Shown: piece by piece, positions 48,331 to 59,846 of the stretch
Layout: every line of letters begins with the position of its first letter
How positions within the stretch are numbered: position 1 is the first letter of the stretch
From: Multifurca ochricompacta
Taxonomy: Eukaryota; Basidiomycota; Agaricomycetes; Russulales; Russulaceae
Length of the DNA: 64,000 bases
NCBI GenBank assembly: GCA_022496185.1
Contig: WTXG01000126.1
Coordinates: 46,071-110,070, forward strand
Direction: 5' to 3'
The notes under the pieces: generated by a model
Database searches by the model: none
Told to the model about the DNA's origin: nothing
What the model saw: only the letters and a program-made list of their open reading frames with translations
Position numbers and translations under genes: made by a program

Positions 48331-50093
48331 TTAGAAAAGGTACAAAAGTGAGGTCCCCAACGCGCATATTAACAAAGCGACGTGTGACCACGCGAGCGCG
48401 CTATTAGGCGAAGCGGCATTCTCATGCGTACGTCCCGAGCCGGTCACGCTCGCACTCACAGAACCGATCGTAGCCGTAGGTACGCCTGCAGCCGTGACCG
48501 AGCTCTCCGCGTTCGCCGCGAGTGCAGCAAAGCCGACGGAGGGTGGTTTGGCACGAAAGACCGAGTAAACGTTCTTAAGAAAAGTGTCTCCGATGATCCA
48601 CGCGGGACCACCACTATTGCTCCCTTGAAATTCAAAGATCGCGCCGAGACATCGACCACTTTCGAGTTCTGTCAACTTGAAATCGGTAGGCGAGATAGAC
48701 CAAGACTGGCCACCGAAAGAGAGAGCGATGTTAACGGACGTCGAACAGGCTATATCGAAGAGTACATTTGTCAGTCCACATAACTACGGACAAATACGAG
48801 AGCACAACGCACGGTAGTTGTAATACCCTTGGAACTGGCCCGTTTCAGCGGCGGAACCAGGAATCTGCGCGTAGAGAGCACTGACTTGGGCAGTAGGCCC
48901 ACCGATAAGTGTTGTTCCTGTGTCGATGGCGGCATATGAGGATGAGCCAGAAGGTAGCGTGACCGAATTTGAATTCACGGTGAGGTTCGTGAGTGGAAGT
49001 GTCCAATATGTCACGGCATCTGAGGGAACATCTTGATAGTCTATTTGACCAGTATAAAGGGACGAGTTGGTGGTGCCTGCCAAGGAAACATGAGCTCGGG
49101 CTCAGGGGAAACGCATAACGTAATGATTTTGGAAACAAACCCATAGTGAAAACTCCTCCAGGCTCCTGATCCTGTGCATTCGTCACGTTCTGGAAGCGGG
49201 TAAGATAAAAGGCCATGACTGATTCGTCCCACACATTGCCCTCGTACAAAGACTGCCAGAAGGGAGTAACGCCCGAAGTGGAGAGAGATTTCCAGGCAAG
49301 ACCCATGAGCCCGGACACGGGTGCATTTAACAGACCGCCGGAGACTACGTCGCACAAGCCTTGGGAGATGAGATCGTTAAGTCAGGAAAACAGAACGAAC
49401 GAAAAAGATGACGGCTCAAGAGGAGACGGACCAAAGACCTGGTTGTTGACCTGAAAGCCGGCCATTTGAACGACGTCCCTCGCGAGTCCTCCACTGGCTT
49501 GGCCGCTGCCGTAAGTAATAGAAAACGACCCGGTAACGTTGGTGAATGTGGACGAAGAAGACGAATGGAAAGTCTCGAGGCCGCTACAACCTTCGGTACA
49601 GTCTGAATTGGCGATCCAGAGATCGGAGGAGCCTGTGTCGAGGATGACGTTATATGCGACGGGAGGGGTTCCAATAGCTATTGAACCAAAGTAACTGCGC
49701 GCACACGACCACAATTAACACGTCATCCATGAAATGTAGTGTACGTGTGGTAACCAGACGCACCTCGAATCAATGTTCTGATTCACCATCCTGATCGAGT
49801 GTCTCATTAGCAAAAGATGGACAGGAATTAAGGGGGATACGCAACAAGTTATATCCTGAAGAACGCTTGGTGGCAGATGGAGAACGACCGTATTTTCCTT
49901 CAAGAAACTGCTTCTGCTGCTTAGCCCAATTTCCCCATTCAGTGTCGTTGCGTTCGACTCTTGCACGGCGGAGAATGGGAACATGTAAGCCACGGGAGGA
50001 AGGTTGTCCATGAGACGCGGGGGCAGCGAGTGTGTGGTCAACACTGAAAAATAAACTCAAGGCGAAAGATATTGGCAAAACTTCCAAACGCAT
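48331..50093 (-). CDS. Secreted pepsin-type aspartic protease, probably GPI-anchored
   Basis: Six exons on the minus strand (50093-49846, 49790-49764, 49694-49432, 49359-49141, 49076-48813, 48749-48331) give 479 residues in one frame. A signal peptide is visible (MRLEVLPISFALSLFFSVDH, then TLAAP). Both catalytic motifs are present: VILDTGSSDLWIA in the N-terminal lobe and AAIDTGTTLIGGP in the C-terminal lobe. WIIGDTFLKNVYSVF is the conserved A1-family end. A serine/threonine-rich tail and a hydrophobic C-terminus (SALAWSHVALLICALGTSLL) suggest a GPI anchor. Expected to act at the cell surface or in the secretory path. One intron (49431-49360) ends in AAG instead of the usual CAG or TAG. Confidence 0.9.
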
Positions 50094-51206
50094 TATGGAG
50101 GGGGGGGGGGGGGAAATCCGGAATGAGATCTCTAGAGGGGTAAGGAGAAAGAGGATTTAAATAGGATAGAAAAAAAAAAAAGAAAAGGAAGAGGCTATCC
50201 CGAAAAAAAAAGAGCTCGACCGGCGAGGGATAAATAGATAGAAAGGATGGAATAAGGGGAGAAGGAGGAAGATTAGCCTTGCCTTCGCAGCGCTGGCAGC
50301 ACTTGGTTATTCGATCTTTGATTTGACGACTGACCGACCGCCAGTTTCGTTAACACTCATTCACGTGATCATATTCCCCCCCTACCCTTACTAAATCATA
50401 TATCATATATCCTTGTATTATATATTATCCTTTATCCCCTTGACTAGTAACCAAAAACAAAAAACTATTCCTCCTTCCTTTCCAGCAATAATTTTCAAAA
50501 TCCGCAATGCCGACCCACGGACGCGCAGTTGTAGCTGCGCTGCGCATCCTTTATGATGACCTCGGCGCCGCGTCGTCTTGGTTCTGCTGATATCTTGGCT
50601 AGCTTGGCACAGGCTTACACACATGGTCATGTAAAATCTATGTGCCATACACCACCTCGAGGGTGACCGGCTCCTCCTCTCCTCACCTCAAGATCGCACG
50701 AGCACTCCTGAAACACCGGTAACCTGGACTTTGTGAATGTGCTTGGCCTTGGATTTCCCGGCCCGTCCCGTTGGTTCACACAAATCCGACCCGCGGGGCG
50801 GGGGAGAGGGGCTGTGTAGCCCCCCATGTATATGGAATGTGGAATTCTCGCTTTGAGCACCTGGGTCACCAAATCTGTCTCACTAATGCTGTACGTGTAG
50901 GTAAGCAACAATGCAGTGACGCTTGCCGCCTCCTTAGACAGCTCGTGTCTCCTTGCCCTTCATCTCCTCCCTCTATTCCGGAAAATCAAAGAATGGTACT
51001 GTCATTTCATCAATGCCACCTGGAGCCTTTCGGTGATTTGAGTGGATGGACTTTGCGCTTATCATGCATGCATCTGGCTTGATCGTCGATTTGTCCACCT
51101 AATCCACACTACTTTTTGTATCTACTTTCACTTTTCTAATGGTCACAATGAGGCTTATGCTTAGCATTTCCTCTGTGCATTATGCTATACGTCAGACAAT
51201 CCGCGA
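50094..51206. other. Intergenic region upstream of the protease
   Basis: About 1.1 kb. It contains a G13 run at 50101-50113, A-runs at 50170-50180 and 50202-50210, and an A/T-rich segment at 50390-50425. It should include the protease promoter. I see no convincing gene. Confidence 0.4.
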
Positions 51207-52149
51207 TTGTCGGCAGCGTCGGACAACTCAAGCTCCGATAGATGGCACTGCACCGTTCGTGAACCGCTTTGCGTCATCATAAACCATCTCGCATTACCAC
51301 CAGTCCGTCATTACATATCCAATCAACACTTGGTCGCTCCACAAAACGTTCCGTCCGCAGCAGCACCATCATATGTATATCACGTATCCGTAGGCGCAGG
51401 CGCAAATGGGGATGAGTCAAAATCCACTTCAGGCCACCAACACCTCGGTTCGGGCTTACCACTCTTATGTTACCCTTGGACCCCTCACCCCCCGTCTGCC
51501 ATAGATGCGCCGCCCGTGCACGGCTCAGTCCCCGTCAAATTGGCATTGTTGAATGAGGGCGAAGTACTCCTGAACGAGGCCAAGATTTACAGTGCCTTTC
51601 CGCATGAGCTGCAGGAGGACTGTTGTCTTGATCTGCCTCAGGTCGTGCCCAAATCTTATGGGTACTACCAAGCCTCTCAAGAGGCATTCATATTCACCAA
51701 GAATGAGTGGAAGGAAATTCGCGCGGTACTTCGCACATTCTTACTGATCGAACACTGCGTTGAGGTAATCGACCCGCTATTTGAGAAAGAACAATAGTAT
51801 GTTTCCCCGAATCAGCAGAAACTGAAACAAACAAACAAACAAACAAACAAATAAATAATAGTTATAAAAAAAACAGGGAACACATTTTAACGCTTTTTAA
51901 ACCCCTACATGGGCCAACTTCATCCAGGGCTCACCTTCCCGACGGAATATCGTCATGCAGCTTGGCCCGCTCACGGTCCTGAAGGAAGAACGTTCTCTAG
52001 ACAATCCACCATACCCTTTCCTCGACCTTGGGCGTGGATTATCTGCCGACTTTGGCATTGACTATGAGCACCCCAAAACCCTAGCCGAGAGGAAGAAGGC
52101 CGAGATGACTTGGGCACAAGGACAGCTGAGCCGCTTTGACTATTGGTGA
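51207..52149 (+). pseudogene. Kinase-like protein remnant
   Basis: A plus frame 51207-51797 contains LLNEAKIYSAFPHELQED, then LPQVVPKSYGYYQASQEAF, which is like the N-lobe of fungal kinase-like proteins. After an A-rich break, a second frame, 51955-52149, reads LDLGRGLSADFGIDY and ends DYW. I see no lysine/aspartate catalytic set between them, so most of the catalytic domain is missing. The upstream half of the first frame may not be native. I call it a remnant rather than a gene. Confidence 0.4.
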
Positions 52150-53151
52150 TCATTTATCTCGGGCTAGAACCCTCAAGGCGAGAGAAAGACAGAGGTGGTG
52201 TGGTGGTGGTGGTGGGCAAGCTGTGAAATCTGCGTTACAAAGGATAGGGCATTTTTTGTTCCGTTCTGTCGATGGACTACGACTGGAGCTGTATTTTTGG
52301 GCTCTGGGTTTGTCTGTCTTGTTTTGATAGCGCACAACTGACTTAGACGTAGCCATGGTCGCATAGTCGCAAGCTGGAGAGACTGTGTTGGGGCAGATAA
52401 CACGAGTCAGGGACATTGTTACGGTGGACAGACTGTTCAGCGTGCGAGATCGTTTGTCAAGGCTATTGACGGAGTTCGGGTGAAGAGACTGTGCTTAGCG
52501 TGCTAGGCAAAGCAAGAAAATAGGTGGTATTCCTGAGCACTAAGGTCTGTAGAAACAGAGGAGCTCAAGACTAGCGAATACAAGAACAGTGTAGTGGCTT
52601 TAAATAAGAAAAGAAATTGATAACGTGCTATAGTATAAAGTCGTGTAGGTGACGTCGTATGCGTTGAAAAGCGTTGCTAGAGATCGAAACCAGTGGAGAA
52701 AAGATGAAGTAAAAAGATGTGTGTGTTGTGTGCGTCATAGCTGCTAACCATATATTGAGTCACGTGTTGTAGATATTTGATTAAGTGCCTTGCGCCACAA
52801 GGCACTGAGCTGACTCACACAAACTTACTCCATACAAGGCAAATCTCTGTGAGAATAATACCCATCTCTGGAGAAATCCCCAAACAGGATGTGAGCGCGT
52901 TTGATCGTGTCCACCCGCGTTATCGTAATAGTTCGAGTAGGACGAGTAGGACAGATCGGTGACAACTTCCAGCCGGCGAGTCGATCTGCTGCAAGGTGAT
53001 TTAACTCGGGAACCATCTCCGTCTTGATAATTTCCTTGAGCTGTGAGACAAAAGAGGGTGGGTGGCGTGTTCATGGTGACGGTATTGAGAGGGTACCTCA
53101 GAGTGGAAACAAATTATCTCACGGTTACGGCTCACACTCTCCTAAACCACC
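52150..53151. other. Intergenic, nothing recognised
   Basis: About 1 kb with a short GGT microsatellite at 52196-52213. No frame with recognisable motifs. The sequence is GC-moderate and not obviously repetitive. Confidence 0.4.
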
Positions 53152-53933
53152 ATGGCCAGAGCATTCACCTTGTTTTGTCTAGCTATCGAAAGCCAAAATA
53201 GATCCTATTGGGAACGTCTTCAAGCTTAAAATCTATTTGGAAAATGATATTTCAGACCTGCGAGAACTCATCAAGGCTGAGATGACTCCTGAACTGGACC
53301 ACCTCGTGGCGGATCAACTAATTGTCTGGAAGTTGTTGAAACTCTAGCACATTGGCCTTGCAATCTATGCGATCTCCGATGCGATCAAGGCCTTTGATTT
53401 CTCCTCCTACGAGACCGTTCAGGTCCTTCGCTCTGGTAAGAAGCTCTCTCAATACTGGGAAAACAGCCCAAATAAGGGTATTTTGCATGTAATTGTACAA
53501 AGTCCATGTATGTTTCAATCATTATCGGATTGCCACACATGTTTGACAATAATCCAGTGGTCGAAACACCCGAGTCGAAAGCATTTTCCTGGTGTCGATG
53601 CCATGATCTTCACAGATGATCATATAATTACAATTCAGGTGATGATCGCTCCTGAGCATAGTGTGAAGTCGAGGGGCCTTGTTCAAATTGCCAATAGTCT
53701 TGCAAAGGCGTTTCGAAAATCTCGAAAGTGGTGACATGTGTTTGTCACGGACAGGGCGAAGAATGCAGAAAGTTTGGTGAGAAATGGACAGAAAAAGATG
53801 TGAAAGTCAAGGACGGTGATATTTTCATTTCCATGTATTCCGCTGTTCTTGATGTCGGATTAAGGATGAAGAAGAGTGGAAAGAGTTGAGGGTATGTGGC
53901 AGTCGGCTATATGTGGTCATTAAGACTGATTGA
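53152..53933 (+). pseudogene. Crinkler (CRN)-like protein, frame broken
   Basis: Starts MARAFTLFCLAIES, then after a shift reads NVFKLKIYLENDISDLRELI, then KAEMTPELDHLVADQLIVWK, the pattern of the CRN ubiquitin-like N-terminal domain. Further on DFSSYETVQVLRSGKKLSQY, then WENSPNKGILHVIVQ, matches the end of that domain. A downstream segment is FPGVDAMIFTDDHIITIQVM, then VKDGDIFISMYSAV and EEEWKELRVCGSRLYVVIKT. At least two frame changes and a stop separate these parts; not all can be explained by introns. CRN proteins are known as effectors in oomycetes and also occur widely in fungi. The role here is unknown. Confidence 0.6.
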
Positions 53934-54338
53934 AGAAAATGATCAGGTGATGAAGGACATTGAAATATTTGAGGACGAAACAGCTGAAGTAGTTGAGGAA
54001 GCTGAAAACTGCGAGGTACAGAATAGATTTTGTAATGATATGATTGATATTGGTGATCTGCTGATCACTTCCAGTTTAGATAGAGGAAGATTGAAGTGAG
54101 CTGGGGCACTGTGATTATTGTCTGGTGTAAGTTAGCAGTGATGTGTTTTGTAGCTAATAGCATAGAAAGAAGCAATAAGCAAGAGTGTAAAGAGGCAGGA
54201 CCACACTGACACAGATTTTCCAGTCAGAGCGCTCGGTCAATGGATTTTTTTTTTTTTTTAGAAAACAAAAATAAAATTAGAATAATACAGTTCATATACA
54301 GCGCGATAAGGACACAATAATCAATCTGTACTCCTGAC

Positions 54339-54965
54339 TCAGGTCCGCTCTCCACGCAAACGACGGGCGAGGGCAAGGTCCTTGGGTTGAATGGTGACAC
54401 GTTTTGCATGAATGGCGGCAAGGTTGGTGTCTTCAAAGAGCGAGACGAGATAAGCCTCGGCGGCCTCTTGGAGAGCCATAACGGCGGAGGATTGGAAGCG
54501 CAAGTCAGTCTGGGGAACAAAAGATAGAAAATTAATGTTAGGGCTTCATTTTCACTGGAAGGGAGGTCACTGACCTTAAAGTCCTGTGCTATTTCACGCA
54601 CGAGACGTTGGAAGGGAAGCTTTCGGATAAGAAGCTCAGTCGACTTTTGATACCGACGAATCTCGCGAAGTGCGACCGTTCCGGGACGGAAGCGGTGAGG
54701 CTTCTTCACACCGCCCGTGACAGCCTAAAAAAAAAAAAACCCAGAGTCATTGTTATTATTATTTTCTTTTGAAAAAAAGACAACTGAAACTCACGGCGGC
54801 AGAAGTTTTACGTGCCGAAGATTTGGCAGCAAGTTGCTTACGGGGGGCCTTGCCTTGATAAACGAGGAGAGAGGAGAAAGAAAATTGAGCGACGCCTGGT
54901 GAATTATAAGTCATGTCCTACTTACCACCCGTAGATTTGCGAGCTGTCTGCTTGGTACGAGCCAT
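54339..54965 (-). CDS. Histone H3
   Basis: Four exons (54965-54926, 54853-54795, 54724-54575, 54509-54339) encode 139 residues. The start is [20 protein letters not shown] and the core [20 protein letters not shown], ending [14 protein letters not shown]. Canonical H3 has 136 residues. The extra three lie between the equivalents of K23 and K36, where the tail reads [18 protein letters not shown]. The exon 2/3 junction falls in this stretch. The first intron ends in AAG. It lies head to head with histone H4, as is common in fungi, so both are probably co-expressed in S phase. Confidence 0.95.
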
Positions 54966-55310
54966 TGATGCTTTGACGAGGAAAGAAAAGTGTTTTTAGG
55001 GGTCAAACGAGAGAGCGGATGAAATGAAAGTGCAAGTGCTAAATGGGCACCCCAAGTATTTATAAATTATAAAAGGACGCGTCGCGTCAAACACGTGCCT
55101 GCCTGGGAATCAACAATCAACAACAAATCAACAAAACTTTATTTCAGACCACGTGCACTTGTCCCGCGCTCCTATTTAATCCAGCCACGGCCTTCTGCCC
55201 TTCTCCAATTGCGTCACTGACTCCTTCTTCCTCTCAATCCCCACCTTTTATTGGTTTTCTTTTTTTTTTTTCAAACACCCTCTCTTTCCAACAACTCTTC
55301 TTTGTGAAAC
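54966..55310. promoter_or_regulatory. Shared H3/H4 promoter region
   Basis: 345 bp between the two histone start codons. A TATA-like ATTTATAAATTATAAAAGG lies near 55057-55075 and a pyrimidine-rich tract near 55221-55290 precedes the H4 start. CACGTG occurs at about 55094-55099 and again near 55150. Confidence 0.6.
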
Positions 55311-55736
<426 letters not shown>

Positions 55737-57283
55737 GCATTGTAACACATTGGGCTTAGTGATCTAGTCTTGTATTGCTATTGTAATTATATTTATTTTT
55801 TTTGCCATTTCTATCAGTGGGTGTGACTTCTAAGGGTGTTACCTTTATTCTGATATCTCTGGGGTGATTTGAATAACATACCGTATTGGCTGGACTTGGC
55901 TATTTGGTTTCCCTTCCCACGTTTGTTCATGGCTGGAGATATGTTTTTTAGCCATTGACACAGTGGGATTGTGGGTGTTGTTTTCTTAGAACTGCAGGTT
56001 GGTTACGGTCTGGACCCCGTTCCTTGTCGCCAATCTTCAGGTTCGTACATGGTTTCTGTGTCGCGACTTGGGCAGCAACTGGATGTGTGAATAGAAGTCG
56101 CCAATGTTCGATATTTGACGTTCTCTTGGACAAGTATTTAATCTGTAGTCGCGACTGCCCCAAAATCTCAAGGCGGAGCGGGAACAAATACTCCCCCCGT
56201 TATGACATTTCATATACCACGTTCCAAATGACGGTACCCACTTATTCCGATATCTAGTCGAGTGTTTTTCCGTTCCGCGCTTCTCGTCTTCTAGATCATT
56301 GATGTCTTTTTAAGTTAAGCTACCGATGACCTTTTTTTTTTTCCCTTCAGGAACTTTTTTGTTTTTTACCCTCCTCCCTATGAGATGAATTCGGTTTATT
56401 ATCCATGGTGTGGCCTTTTTATTATTCTTTTTTTTCAATCCGAGCAGCATGCACACTATTATTTTTTGGATGTTCTGTAAACACGTGACCAAGAAAGAAG
56501 AGGTTTAATCTAAGCGCCTTATTTGTTCGAGCCAAGCCGATGTGTGATTCGTCACATGTCACATGTCACACCCAACCCCCCAGGGCGGCGCAAACATACA
56601 AGAATACCCTCCCATAAAGCCTAGACAGTTGATGACGTTCATCAAAACATGATGTCGTTTTCTTTTTCTCGAAGGCGTCTCATTTGTTCCTCATTTAACG
56701 AAGTAAAAATTTTAAAAGATATTCAAAAAGAAAGAGAATGTAGGAGTGAAAAGGATGAGCAGTGCTGAGCACGTGCCAGTAAGAAGAAGCGGGAAGCGGG
56801 AAGTGGAAGGAAGAAGAAGAAGACCAGAACACCAACACACTGGTCGACGAACGACGACGAACGATTACTCTCTCTTTCTCTTGAACACGACGGTGTCTGT
56901 CGCGCTCGTAATGCGCTTATTCAATTCTTTCTGGCTTGGCTAGATTCCTCCCTCCCTCACTCTCCACTTTACACTTCCTATTCCCTTTCACCTAACCCCC
57001 TTTAGAACCAAATTTCTTTGAACAGATCCTGGGAAATCTCGTGGTCAAGAAAGGCCGTGATTTTTCCGCTGCCGCTCTAGCAAACCCCAATGGAACCGTA
57101 CCAAATAGCCGTAGTCGCCCCGAGCTTGAATATCCCCCCATCCATCCATCCATCCATCATAATAACTATACTACTTGCTGTCCGCGTCCAACGGACTGAA
57201 CTCATATATATATATATATTTTAAGAAAAAAAAAACGAACCTGCCTACTGTCTCTTTGAAAGGCGCCACCCCCACAATCAATC
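55737..57283. other. Intergenic between H4 and the F-box gene
   Basis: About 1.5 kb. It has T-runs near 56330 and 56428, a CATC/CCAT microsatellite at 57138-57160, and a TA repeat at 57205-57220. No gene recognised. Confidence 0.4.
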
Positions 57284-59192
57284 ATGTCTCTACTGCCATC
57301 TCTGGGTTATTATCACTCCTCCCGGGATTTCACCACTGCGACGACGAGGAAGACATCTCTGCCGTCGTCAGCCGGCAGGAGTTCCAACAACCTCGGAAGA
57401 AACAACCTTCCTAATGAGATACTCAATGCCATATTTGACTATCTCTCTTCAGACACGCTTACCTGCGTCGCCCTCGTCTCTCGTAGATGGTGCGCTAACG
57501 CAGATCGCCTCCTCTACTCTGCCATCACCATTAACGAAGTCCTCCCTCGCGCGTCTCTGTGTCCCCCTGCTACTGCTACTACTACTGCTACTACTCTGGT
57601 GTTGGTGCTGGTTATGGCAATGGCAATGACAATGGCTATGACGGTGCTGCTGCCACTTCTACGGCTGGCACCAAACTCATCAGGAATAACTTGCGAACGA
57701 TGCCCGCCGTACCCGCAATCACGTTAAGATGCTGTGAGACGTTATCTTCACACCCCCATCTCGCGAAATATGTTCGACGCTTCCACGTTCGTTGGCAAAC
57801 CGACTCGGTCGAAAGTCCAGTCTTGCTTTTCATCATCGCTCAGAACATAACCAAGACGCTCGTCCCGACGCTCGTCCATCTCTACTCGCTCGAGCTCTCC
57901 TTTGGTCTATCCGAGTACATATACATCCCCTCACCCTCACCCTCACCAACACCAACACCAACACCCCTCCTCGTGCCTTCCCCCTCCTTATCCTCCCCTC
58001 CTCCTCCTCAAACACGTTTTTTCCTTTCCCACCATTCTGCTTACCCTCCCTACGCAATCTAGCGCTTCACGGTACCGGAGGTGAACCCCCACCAGAACTA
58101 GTCCTACGCAATCATCCCACCCTCCTCCATCTCAAGCTTGGAGATTGTTATCACAGACCCATACGTCTCCAACCTGCCGATATCCCCCACCTCCGTTCCT
58201 TCCGTGGGTGTCCTACCACAGCAGCGTCCATCCTCCCGGGTAGGCCCGTACAAGTCCTCAGTTTGGTCGGTTACGAGTTCGTCACTGAGGAGAATTTGGC
58301 TTGTATTGCGGCTGGTAGTCTTCCCGTTCGCTCGCTCGACCTTTCCAGTATGTGCGTCACTCCGAACGTCCTTCGTAACGTCTCTCGACACTATCCCACG
58401 TTGAATGGCTCAAGGTTCGCCTCGCGCTTCGGCACGCGCTCCACTACGCACTCTCTGGTATAGTACGTAGCCATTTCAATTTTTTCTGTTCTCCTCTCTT
58501 CCCCTCCCCTCTTCCCATTCCTTTTTTTCAAGCGCTTATTATCCAACCTTATTATGTCAAAAAAAAAAAGAAACTGACGTATAGAGCGGCGGGCGCTTTT
58601 GGCCCTTCTCTTCTCTTTCTTTTTCTTTTTTTCTTTTTTTTTTTTTTTTTCAATTATAGCGGCTTCTGACGGCGCTTACCACGGTGCTGGCGGCCTTCTC
58701 CAACTTACGAGACCTAGATCTGTCCCCTACGAACGCCGTTCACGCTACCACGATCACCACCTCCACCTCCACCTCCACCACTATTGGTACTACCACAACC
58801 ACCGCTGCCGCAGCCGCGGCTTCTTCTCCTGTAGGAGTAGAAACAGGGACAGAAGCAGGAGCAGGAGCAGGAGCAGAAGTAAGAGTGGGCGTAGTAGGGG
58901 TAGGATCAGGAGGATCAGGAATGGATGTTACGAGCAAAACGCAATGGAGGAACAACGGCTGTGTATCGCTTGGATGGCGGCGTGCCCTACGCTTCGACGT
59001 GTCATATTTCCTTCTCGTACCGAGTGGTCGCTCTCCAAAGAAGGCACTTGGATATCCAAAAACCTCTTAAGCCCTCAACTTCAATCTCCATCATTATCAT
59101 TATCATCGTCATCGTCATCATCATCATCATCATCATCATTCCATCCATCATCACCATCACTGGGATCGTCCACTCCCAAGTCTCCCAAATAA
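57284..59192 (+). CDS. F-box protein with leucine-rich half, frame disturbed by microsatellites
   Basis: The N-terminal exon contains a clear F-box: LPNEILNAIFDYLSSDTLTC, then VALVSRRWCANADRLLYSAI. Later segments in other frames are typical of Agaricomycete F-box proteins: HPHLAKYVRRFHVRW and LYSLELSFGLSEY (frame of 57559), then LPSLRNLALHGTGGE, HPTLLHLKLGDC and VRSLDLSSMCVTPNVLR (frame of 57792). An intron with a long pyrimidine tract (about 58464-58659) follows. Then come LAAFSNLRDLDLS and, in another frame, CIAWMAACPTLRRVIFPSRT, ending in polyserine. Frame changes coincide with trinucleotide or hexanucleotide runs (57570-57660, 57935-58010, 58755-58925, 59090-59160). It is either a decaying gene or a gene with misread repeats. 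F-box proteins recruit substrates to SCF ubiquitin ligases. Confidence 0.7.
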
Positions 59193-59846
59193 TATTTTGG
59201 TGCGTTCTACCCCCTCACTTCTCTTCCTGATGCAGATACTCCATCCTTCAGTCACCGGAGTTGGCGGCACTAGCACTGGCACTAGCACCTCCCGCGCTCA
59301 GTCCTTGTCGATAGATTGTGACCACCACCAGCACCACCAGCACCACCACTCGCACTTATATGCGTCGCATCATAACATATCAACAACAACAACCATCATC
59401 ATCATCGCACATCTATGTGGGGCGGCTCCTTTCCTTTCGAACCGACTACTACCCGTACGTAAAAAAAAAAAAAAAAGAAAAGAAAAGTCATGGTACAGAA
59501 CGACAACAAGAACAAACACAACTGAAAATGTACAATTGTGAATAGATCATCTATGTGACGCGTCGAACTGCTCGAACTGCTATAGAGAGAGAGAGAGATT
59601 ACATAATATGACTTATTTCCAGTGTGACCTGCAGTTTACACTCAAGGGGGTTTGGAGAGTGGAGCGAGGGAGAGCGGGGGAAGGAGAAGGGAAAAAAAAA
59701 AGGGGGGGAAGGGCGAGAAGAGCGAGAAGGGTATACAAAGGGGCATCATGTGAAACCGAAATAGTGATGTAGCTACCTAGTCCTCATTAAATAAAACCGA
59801 AAGTCAAAAGGCCAGGCCAGGCCAGGGCTGGGCGGGAAGGGGGACG
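59193..59846. other. Intergenic, simple-repeat rich
   Basis: About 650 bp with CAC/CAT trinucleotide runs (59319-59410), an A-run at 59461-59476, a GA microsatellite at 59585-59598 and G/A-rich low complexity at 59640-59720. No gene. Confidence 0.5.

Noticed and set aside
50101..50113. G13 run upstream of the protease
   Set aside because: A simple homopolymer with no partner tracts for a quadruplex of the usual kind; probably slippage.
53896..54099. Acidic 67-codon frame after the Crinkler-like remnant
   Set aside because: No motif or splice link; its start overlaps the other frame of the remnant and it may be chance coding.
55955..56257. 100-codon frame downstream of H4
   Set aside because: No domain pattern, unusual composition, and it lies in the H4 3' flank.
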